Part shown: positions 58,623 through 64,000 of the stretch, in pieces | How the letters are laid out: every line of letters begins with the position of its first letter | Position numbering within the stretch: the stretch's first letter is position 1 | Origin: Pseudomonas knackmussii B13 | GTDB taxonomy: Bacteria; Pseudomonadota; Gammaproteobacteria; Pseudomonadales; Pseudomonadaceae | NCBI RefSeq assembly: GCF_000689415.1 | Contig: NZ_HG322950.1 | Location: forward strand, 868,001-932,000 | Length of the DNA: 64,000 nucleotides | Reading direction: 5' to 3' | Position numbers and translations under genes: made by a program | Notes under the pieces: model-generated | Told to the model about the DNA's origin: nothing | What the model saw: only the letters and a program-made list of their open reading frames with translations | Databases searched by the model: none

Positions 58623-59786
58623 TCAGTCGAGAACGGGTTGTGCTTGGTTGGGCTTGCCGCTGAAGGCGAACATCACGGCGATCAGCGCGAGTACAGCGAG
58701 GACGGCGGCGGCCAGCGGCACGCGGGTCAGGCCCAGGCCGTGGTCGATGACGCTGCCGCCGACCCAGGCGCCGACGGCGTTGCCGACGTTGAAGGCGCCG
58801 ATGTTCAGGGTGGCTACCAGGTTCGGTGCGGCCTGGCCGACACGCACCACGTTGACCTGCAGGGCCGGTACGGCGGCGAAGGCGGCCGCGGCCCAGATGA
58901 ACAGGGTGATTTCCGCGGCGAGCAGCGAATGGCTGGTCCAGCTGAGCACTGCCGAGACCACCGCCATGGCAGCGAACACGCCGGCCAGGGTGGTGCCCAG
59001 GCGCCAATCCGCCAGGCGGCCGCCGAGGATGTTGCCGAAGGTCAGGCCCAGGCCGATCAGCACCAGGGTCCAGGTCACGCCGCGCGGCGATACGCCGGTG
59101 ACGTCACCGAGCAGCGGTGCGACGTAGGTGAAGAGGGCGAAGACCGCGGCGGAGAACAGCACGGTGGTGCCCAGCGCCAGCCACAGCGAGCCGCTGCGCA
59201 GGGCCGCTGCCTCCTGGCGCAGGTCGACCGCTTCTTCGTCGTGACCGGCCGGCAGGACGCGCCACAGGCCGATCAGGGCGAGTACGCCGAGGCCGGTGAC
59301 CACCCAGAAGGTCGAGCGCCAGCCGGCGGCCTGGCCGAGGGCGGTGCCCAGCGGCACACCTAGCACGTTGGCCAGGGTCAGACCGGTGAACATCAGGGCT
59401 ACAGCGGAGGCCTTGCGGTTGGCCGGCACCAGGCTGGCGGCGACTACCGAGCCGATGCCGAAGAAGGCTCCGTGGCAGAGCGAGGTGACGATGCGCGCCA
59501 GCATCAGCATGTCGTAGCCGGCGGCGACGGCGCAGAGCAGGTTGCCGAGGATGAACACGCCCATGAGCATCAGCAGGGCACGCTTGCGCGGCAGCTTGGC
59601 GGTGAGCAGCGCCATGATCGGCGCGCCGATGGCGACGCCGAAGGCATAGCCGCTGACCAGCCAGCCGGCGGTGGGAATGGATACGCCGAGGTCGCCAGCG
59701 ACATCGGGCAGCAGGCCCATGATGACGAATTCCGTGGTGCCGATGGCAAACGCGGACAAGGCGAGGACGAGAAGCGATGTAGGCAT
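58623..59786 (-). CDS. MFS efflux transporter (DHA1 type)
   Basis: 387 residues from the ATG at 59786; the frame is open to 59903 but those residues are not hydrophobic and overlap the ArsR gene. MPTSLLVLALSAFAIGTTEF and VIMGLLPDVAGDLGVSI are typical of AraJ/PbuE-like DHA1 carriers; 12 helices are visible. It lies between ArsR (47 bases upstream) and xenB (34 bases downstream) and probably exports the inducer or the XenB product. Confidence 0.9.
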   Translation of the reverse strand: MPTSLLVLALSAFAIGTTEFVIMGLLPDVAGDLGVSIPTAGWLVSGYAFGVAIGAPIMALLTAKLPRKRALLMLMGVFILGNLLCAVAAGYDMLMLARIVTSLCHGAFFGIGSVVAASLVPANRKASAVALMFTGLTLANVLGVPLGTALGQAAGWRSTFWVVTGLGVLALIGLWRVLPAGHDEEAVDLRQEAAALRSGSLWLALGTTVLFSAAVFALFTYVAPLLGDVTGVSPRGVTWTLVLIGLGLTFGNILGGRLADWRLGTTLAGVFAAMAVVSAVLSWTSHSLLAAEITLFIWAAAAFAAVPALQVNVVRVGQAAPNLVATLNIGAFNVGNAVGAWVGGSVIDHGLGLTRVPLAAAVLAVLALIAVMFAFSGKPNQAQPVLD

Positions 59787-59833
59787 GCGCCTGCTCCTGG
59801 AAACGAGTGGGATGTGTAGGCAGTTGGCTGTAG

Positions 59834-60145
59834 TTACAGCGCTTCGCTCAGATGGCGGACATAGGCCTGGATGGTTTCTTCGTTGCGTCTGAAGAAGTGC
59901 CACTGGCCGACTTTTCTGCTGGTCACCAGGCCGGCGCGCTGGAGGGTGGCCAGATGCGCCGAGACGGTGGATTGCGACAGCCCGGTGCGCTGGTCGATCT
60001 TCCCGGCGCAGACCCCGATGTCGAACGGCTGGTGCTCCTGTTCGTCGAAGAAGCGCTCCGGGTCCTTCAGCCAGCGCAGGATGTCGCGCCGCACCGGGTG
60101 GGCCAGGGCCTTGAAGATCTCGTCGAAGTCGGGCGTGTCGTTCAT
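59834..60145 (-). CDS. ArsR-family transcriptional regulator
   Basis: 103 residues. IFKALAHPVRRDILRWLK and LSQSTVSAHLATLQRAGLVT form the winged helix of ArsR repressors. No CxC metal-binding pair: the single Cys is in GVCAGK, so it may sense an electrophile through that residue rather than a metal. First gene of the arsR-MFS-xenB unit and likely its repressor. Confidence 0.9.
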   Translation of the reverse strand: MNDTPDFDEIFKALAHPVRRDILRWLKDPERFFDEQEHQPFDIGVCAGKIDQRTGLSQSTVSAHLATLQRAGLVTSRKVGQWHFFRRNEETIQAYVRHLSEAL

Positions 60146-60266
60146 GTCGGGGGCTTCGTGTGTATCGCTTGGGAACGAACTATATATCGGAGAAAAACGA
60201 TATGAATTCGTTTGGGCCGATACTGATCATCGACCCGCTTGATAGTAGCCATCGACAAGGCAGTCT

Positions 60267-60331
60267 GTAGGAGCGAGCTTGCTCGCGAAGCTCTTTGGAC
60301 CAGAGCTGTTCGCGAGCAAGCTCGCTCCTAC
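60267..60331. repeat. Pair of inverted REP elements (REPIN)
   Basis: A 23-base REP (60267-60289, core GTAGGAGCGAGCTTGCTCGC) is repeated exactly in inverted orientation at 60309-60331, with 19 bases between. This is the classic Pseudomonas REP doublet that is mobilised by REP-associated transposases (RAYT). It lies between the ArsR gene and acpH. Confidence 0.92.
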
Positions 60332-60364
60332 GACGATTTCCTACATTCGCGCTAAGCTCGGCCC

Positions 60365-60958
60365 ATGAACTACCTAGCCCACCTCCATCTCGGCGGCTCG
60401 CAACCCGCCCAATTGCTCGGCAGCCTCTACGGCGATTTCGTCAAGGGACCGCTCGCCGGGGCCTGGCCGGCTGACATCGAGGCTGCCATCCGGCTGCATC
60501 GGCGCATCGATGCCTTCACCGATACCCATCCGCTGATCCACGCCGCCAAGGCGCGCTTCCCCAGCGAGCGGCGGCGCATGGCCGGGGTGCTGCTGGACGT
60601 CTTTTTCGACCATTGCCTGGCGCGTGACTGGGAGCAGTTCAGCGACGAGCCGCTGAATGCGTTCACCGGGCGCGTCTATGGTGTATTGAGCCGTACGCCG
60701 GCATTGCCCGAGCGCCTGGCGCGCATCGCCCCGCGCATGGCCGCGCAGGATTGGCTGGGCAGCTATCGCGACTTCGTCGTGCTGCAGGACGTGGTGCAGG
60801 GCATGGCCCGGCGCCTGTCGCGGCCGGCGCTGCTGGATGGCGCCTGGGGCGAGCTGCAGGGACTGTACGAGCCGCTCAGCGTGGATTTCCGCGAGTTCTA
60901 CCCGGCGCTGCTGGCGCATGTGCGGACGCTGGAGGATTTCGCCGCGGATCGACCATGA
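60365..60958 (+). CDS. acpH: Acyl-carrier-protein phosphodiesterase (AcpH, DUF479)
   Basis: 197 residues. MNYLAHLHLGG, LGSLYGDFVKGPL, IEAAIRLHRRIDAFTDTHP and VLLDVFFDHCLARDW are the family motifs, with the metal-binding HD-like His/Asp residues of AcpH. It removes phosphopantetheine from acyl carrier protein. Stop TGA lies two bases before the Anr/Fnr site of the next gene. Confidence 0.92.
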   Translation: MNYLAHLHLGGSQPAQLLGSLYGDFVKGPLAGAWPADIEAAIRLHRRIDAFTDTHPLIHAAKARFPSERRRMAGVLLDVFFDHCLARDWEQFSDEPLNAFTGRVYGVLSRTPALPERLARIAPRMAAQDWLGSYRDFVVLQDVVQGMARRLSRPALLDGAWGELQGLYEPLSVDFREFYPALLAHVRTLEDFAADRP

Positions 60959-60959
60959 C

Positions 60960-60973
60960 TTGATATGCATCAA
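60960..60973 (+). promoter_or_regulatory. Perfect Anr/Fnr box upstream of the universal stress gene
   Basis: TTGATATGCATCAA is an exact match to the Anr/Fnr/Dnr consensus TTGAT-N4-ATCAA. It is centred 66 bases before the USP start, a good distance for activation under low oxygen. In P. aeruginosa a tandem universal stress protein at this locus is anaerobically induced. Confidence 0.85.
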
Positions 60974-61032
60974 GCGACCGCAGGCGCAGAAGAGATGCAA
61001 TAACCCTCGACGACGGAAAGAGGAGGTGGAGC

Positions 61033-61899
61033 ATGTTGAGATCATTGATGATTGCCACGGACCTGTCCCAACGCTCGGAGAAAGCTCTGCAGCGAGGGGC
61101 CGCGCTGGCCAAGCGCTTCGGTTGCCCGTGGACCCTGCTTCACGTGGTGGATGAGGACCAGCCCACGAACCTGGTCGAGCAGGAAGGCACCCAGGTGCGC
61201 TTGATCCTCGAAGCGCGTCTGGTCGAGCTGACCACCCTGGGTGGCAGTTGCCCGCGCATCCGTGTCGAGGTGGGCGATCCGAACCAGAAGATCGTCGCCT
61301 GCGCGCTGGAAGAGGATGCCGACCTGCTGTTGGTGGGCAGCCATCGCAAGAGCCTGCTGCGCGACATCTTCGTCGGCACCACGGTCGAACGCGTGCTGCG
61401 CAGCGGTCGGCTGCCGGTGCTGATGGTCAACCAGCCGGCCGAGCGCGACTACCGCGACCTGCTGCTGGCGCTGGACACGTCGCCCGCTTCGGCCAATGCG
61501 GTGCACGTCGCCGAACGCCTGGGTCTGCTGCAGGGGGCGGTGTGCCGTGGCGTCTATGCCTTCAGCCCGCTGGCCAAGGGCATGATGCAGTACTCGGGCG
61601 TCAGCGAGGAGCGCATCGACGAGTTCGTCGGCACCGAGACTCGGCAGGCGGTGGACGAGCTCAAGGCGTTCATCCGTGAGCAACAACTGGAGCCCCTGAT
61701 CGACGAGCAACTGGTCGCGGTCGGCCTGCCGGGCAATGTGCTCGAGCGCATGGTCGGCAAGCATCGGCCGGACCTGCTGGTGATGGGAACCCGGGGGATG
61801 GGCGGGATCAAGCGAGCACTGATCGGCAGTGTTGCCGACTACGCCCTGCGCGAACTGGATTGCGACATCCTGGTCGTGCCGCCGCTAGCCGGCGATTGA
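61033..61899 (+). CDS. Tandem universal stress protein (UspA family)
   Basis: 288 residues with two USP domains (about 1-140 and 148-288). Each has an ATP-binding motif: VGSHRKSLLRDIFVGTTVER and MGTRGMGGIKRALIGSVADY. ATG at 61033 with AGGAGG upstream. Such proteins support survival during oxygen starvation. The Anr/Fnr box and a strong terminator (61940) mark it as a single-gene anaerobic unit. Confidence 0.95.
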   Translation: MLRSLMIATDLSQRSEKALQRGAALAKRFGCPWTLLHVVDEDQPTNLVEQEGTQVRLILEARLVELTTLGGSCPRIRVEVGDPNQKIVACALEEDADLLLVGSHRKSLLRDIFVGTTVERVLRSGRLPVLMVNQPAERDYRDLLLALDTSPASANAVHVAERLGLLQGAVCRGVYAFSPLAKGMMQYSGVSEERIDEFVGTETRQAVDELKAFIREQQLEPLIDEQLVAVGLPGNVLERMVGKHRPDLLVMGTRGMGGIKRALIGSVADYALRELDCDILVVPPLAGD

Positions 61900-61939
61900 T
61901 TCGGCGCTGCGGAATCGTCCGTCGTTGCCCGGAAAGCAC

Positions 61940-61970
61940 AGCGCCCGCTGCAAGGCGGGCGCTTTCTTTC
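61940..61970 (+). terminator. Terminator of the universal stress gene
   Basis: AGCGCCCGC (61940-61948), loop TGCAAG, GCGGGCGCT (61955-61963), then TTCTTTC. 41 bases after the stop. Confidence 0.92.
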
Positions 61971-62008
61971 CAGTCGATGACCGGCCTTCCGTGGCCTGGA
62001 TCGGGGCA

Positions 62009-62039
62009 GAACCTGCCCGCCGTGGTGCGCGGCAGGTTC
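62009..62039. repeat. Inverted repeat at the 3' end of olsA
   Basis: GAACCTGCC (62009-62017) and GGCAGGTTC (62031-62039) form a 9-bp stem 11 bases past the olsA stop (62050). A T-rich run follows only on the plus strand (GATTCTTCTC), so as an olsA terminator it is imperfect. Confidence 0.45.
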
Positions 62040-62049
62040 GATTCTTCTC

Positions 62050-62817
62050 TCAGGCAGCCATTTCCAGCGGCTGCGCGACTTCCCCGTAGATCACCTGACC
62101 GATGGCTGCGCGCGCCTGTTGAGCCAGCTGCGCACGGCTGCGCCCGAAGCTCGGCAACGGTTCGAGCAGGTGGATTTCCACCGTGCCGCGGTCGTTGCGG
62201 AACAGCCGCAGCAGGTGGCTGAGCAGGTCGTCGTCGCCGATGAAGGGCGCCAGGTTGCAGGGTTCGCCATTGCGCAGGTAGCGCAGGGCGACCGGCTGCA
62301 ACGGCACGCCGGCGTCGATGGCGCCGGACAGCAGGCGCCCATGGAAGGTGCGCAGGCCGCTACCGTCGGTGGTGGTGCCTTCCGGGAAGATCAGCGTCGA
62401 ACGACCCATCATCAGTGCGCCGGCGATCTGCTGGCCGAGGTTCGCGCTGTCGCCCGAGCCGCGGCGAATGAACAGCGTGCCGGCCTTCTCGGCGAGCCAA
62501 CCGGCCACCGGCCATTGGCGCACTTCGGCCTTGGACAGGAAGGTCATCGGCGCCAGCGCGCCGAGCAGGGGAATGTCGACCCAGGACACATGGTTGCTGA
62601 CCCAGAGCGCCGTTTCGCCCGGCAGCTCGCCATGCACGCGGATGCGGAAGGGCAGGGCGCGGCGCAGGCGAGCCAGCCACCAGCGGGTCAGGCCCTGGCG
62701 CAGGAAGGTCCAGTCGTAGCCGGGCAGGCGTTCGAGCAGCGCAACCCAGGCACCGAGCACGACACCGAGGCCGAGCACGCCGAGCAGGCGGGCGATCCGC
62801 AGGTAGCAGCGCATCAT
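62050..62817 (-). CDS. olsA: O-acyltransferase of ornithine lipid synthesis (OlsA)
   Basis: 255 residues from the ATG at 62817 (a second ATG follows directly). PlsC-type motifs: HxxxxD as NHVSWVDIP, then FIRRGSGDSANL and FPEGTTTDGSGL. One N-terminal membrane helix. OlsA acylates lyso-ornithine lipid to ornithine lipid, a phosphorus-free membrane lipid made under phosphate limitation. The start overlaps the olsB stop, so the pair is translationally coupled. Confidence 0.92.
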   Translation of the reverse strand: MMRCYLRIARLLGVLGLGVVLGAWVALLERLPGYDWTFLRQGLTRWWLARLRRALPFRIRVHGELPGETALWVSNHVSWVDIPLLGALAPMTFLSKAEVRQWPVAGWLAEKAGTLFIRRGSGDSANLGQQIAGALMMGRSTLIFPEGTTTDGSGLRTFHGRLLSGAIDAGVPLQPVALRYLRNGEPCNLAPFIGDDDLLSHLLRLFRNDRGTVEIHLLEPLPSFGRSRAQLAQQARAAIGQVIYGEVAQPLEMAA

Positions 62818-63572
62818 ACGGCCGCCTTGAAGTGCCGGGCGTAGCGCGGGCACAGCTCGTCGCGCTTGAGCAGGATGAACACGTCGGCGACCTGGAAATC
62901 CGGGTCCCAGCAGGGCTCGCCGCAGATCTTCGCGCCCAGGCGCATGTAGGCCTTGAGCAGCGGCGGCAGTTCGGCGGTGAGGTTTTCCGGGACTTCCTGG
63001 CCGGCCGGCAGCGGGGTCTTCGGCTCGGCGCGCAGGTTTTCCTGGCACAGGTAGCGATCGCGCAGACGCTGCATCACCGCGTGCGCCTGCAGGCCGCCAT
63101 CGCGCATGGGGATGCTGGCGCAACCCATCAGGTAGCGATAACCGCCTTCGTTGAGCACTTCGGCCAGTTCGCCCCAGAGCACGGCAATGGTGGCGCCGTT
63201 GCGGTAGGCCGGGTCGACGCAGGTGCGGCCGATCTCCAGCACCGGGCCCTGCAGGTCGCCCAGGCCGTCGAGGTGGAATTCCTCTTCGCTGTAGAAGCGC
63301 CCGAGGCGTTCGGCGGCGCGGTGGTCGAGCAGGCGCGTGGTGGCGACCAGGGCGCCGCTGTTCTCGTCGCGCACGCCGATGTGCTGGCAGTGACGGTCGT
63401 AGTCGTCCATGTCCAGGCCAAGCTCCGCGCCGTTCAGGCGGGCGTCGAACTCGGTGCTGAAGACTCGGTAGCGCAGCGCCTGGGCTTCGCGCAGAGCGGC
63501 TTCGCCGTACAGGCGGACGGCTTTCAGGCGGCGTTCGCTCGGGGTGTCGCTGGAGCGGGCGATCTGGGTCAT
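62814..63572 (-). CDS. olsB: L-ornithine N-alpha-acyltransferase (OlsB)
   Basis: 252 residues. EAQALRYRVFSTEFDARLNG and DHRAAERLGRFYSEEEFHLD are typical of the GNAT-like OlsB family, followed by EIGRTCVDPAYRNGATIAVL and YLMGCASIPMRDGG. It makes lyso-ornithine lipid from ornithine and 3-hydroxyacyl-ACP. Upstream partner of olsA. Confidence 0.93.
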   Translation of the reverse strand: MTQIARSSDTPSERRLKAVRLYGEAALREAQALRYRVFSTEFDARLNGAELGLDMDDYDRHCQHIGVRDENSGALVATTRLLDHRAAERLGRFYSEEEFHLDGLGDLQGPVLEIGRTCVDPAYRNGATIAVLWGELAEVLNEGGYRYLMGCASIPMRDGGLQAHAVMQRLRDRYLCQENLRAEPKTPLPAGQEVPENLTAELPPLLKAYMRLGAKICGEPCWDPDFQVADVFILLKRDELCPRYARHFKAAV

Positions 63573-63721
63573 GCGTGAGCCTCCGTGGGGCCGGCCATGC
63601 GGGTTGCGGCCGGTCGCCTTTGTTGTGCAAGCTCAGGCTAGGAAGAGGCGGTGTCACGTCCATGACGTTGGCGTGATGCTTGTATGACATTCAACGCCGC
63701 CCGCACGAAGAGGAATCCCCG

Positions 63722-64000
63722 ATGCTTTGGAATCGCCTGCTCGGCCCGCTCGAACGGCTGCCCGCCGGTCTGTCCCTGGAGGACTGGTACTGCGAACTGC
63801 TCATGCGCGGTCAGGGCGCAAGCACGCTCGAACTGGCGGTCCTCGCCGGTCGCCTGGCGGGCACGCCCGGCCTGGCTTTTCTCGGTGGCTACCAGGCGGC
63901 ATTGCGTGCGCTTTGGCCGGCTGCACCGGCGAGCCTGGGCGCGCTCTGCGTCACCGAGGGCAAGCGGCTGCGCCCGGCGGACCTGGCCACGCGCCTCGAC
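63722..64000 (+). CDS. Unrecognised protein, N-terminal part (cut by window end)
   Basis: 93 codons are visible from the ATG at 63722 (GAGGA upstream), open to the window edge. It begins MLWNRLLGPLERLPAGLSLE and continues with a helical, Ala/Leu-rich sequence (YQAALRALWPAAPASLGALC). In P. aeruginosa an acyl-CoA dehydrogenase-like gene is near olsB, but I cannot confirm family membership from this fragment. Divergent from olsB with 149 bases between. Confidence 0.7.
   Translation, partial: MLWNRLLGPLERLPAGLSLEDWYCELLMRGQGASTLELAVLAGRLAGTPGLAFLGGYQAALRALWPAAPASLGALCVTEGKRLRPADLATRLD

Noticed and set aside
62818..63690. Long N-terminal extension of olsA
   Set aside because: It is the antisense-free shadow of olsB in another frame; the ATG pair at 62812-62817 starts the known OlsA N-terminus.

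Overview
The window is GC-rich bacterial DNA from a Pseudomonas, close to P. aeruginosa but not that species' arrangement. The assignment rests on gene order recalled from P. aeruginosa PAO1: tRNA-Met, ychF, pth, rplY, prs, tRNA-Gln, ispE, lolB, a TPR lipoprotein, hemA-prfA-prmC-moeB-murI, pagL, phr, a MerR gene, hemH, the minor pilin operon, mexVW, the imelysin cluster, bifA, sodB, argO/argP, xenB, an Anr-linked universal stress gene and olsA-olsB. No database search was possible.

Layout. Positions 1-3000 are an accessory segment next to tRNA-Met. It holds a Pf-like (filamentous phage) repressor/excisionase-type switch with three near-identical palindromes, a small protein with a HEPN-type RN-x3-H motif, a probable dispersed repeat and a FitAB/VapBC-type toxin-antitoxin pair. 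Positions 3270-10280 carry an inserted metabolic cassette (LysR regulator, NCS1 permease, nitrilase-family amidohydrolase, zinc alcohol dehydrogenase, large PLP amino-acid decarboxylase). Positions 10617-22345 are housekeeping genes for translation, phosphoribosyl pyrophosphate, isoprenoid, lipoprotein, haem and cell-wall synthesis. Positions 22473-29754 hold the lipid A deacylase pagL and a cluster that looks like a LitR-type light regulon: photolyase (broken by a one-base frameshift here), MerR/LitR regulator, DUF523-DUF1722 protein, FAD oxidoreductase, TIGR01777 protein and ferrochelatase. Three TGTAC-type bipartite operators sit in its promoter regions.

Positions 29892-38000 hold an MFS transporter and the minor pilin/PilY1 operon (fimU-type, pilV, pilW, pilX, pilY1, pilE). 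Positions 38223-49632 hold the RND pump mexVW, a chemoreceptor and a periplasmic iron-related cluster (imelysin, di-haem cytochrome, second imelysin, DUF1513) with Fur-box-like sites. Positions 49759-64000 hold bifA, sodB, an argO/argP exporter unit, a xenB/MFS/ArsR unit, an acyl-carrier-protein phosphodiesterase, a universal stress protein behind a perfect Anr/Fnr site, olsA-olsB for ornithine lipids, and the start of an unrecognised gene cut by the window edge.

Most of the window is ordinary core genome. The parts most likely to repay attention are the accessory island at 1-3000, the light-regulon operators with the broken photolyase, and the Fur-boxed haem/imelysin cluster. I did not find a clear, wholly new multi-gene system; the best candidate is the overlapping chain of phage-type regulator, small ORF and HEPN-motif gene at 539-1483.
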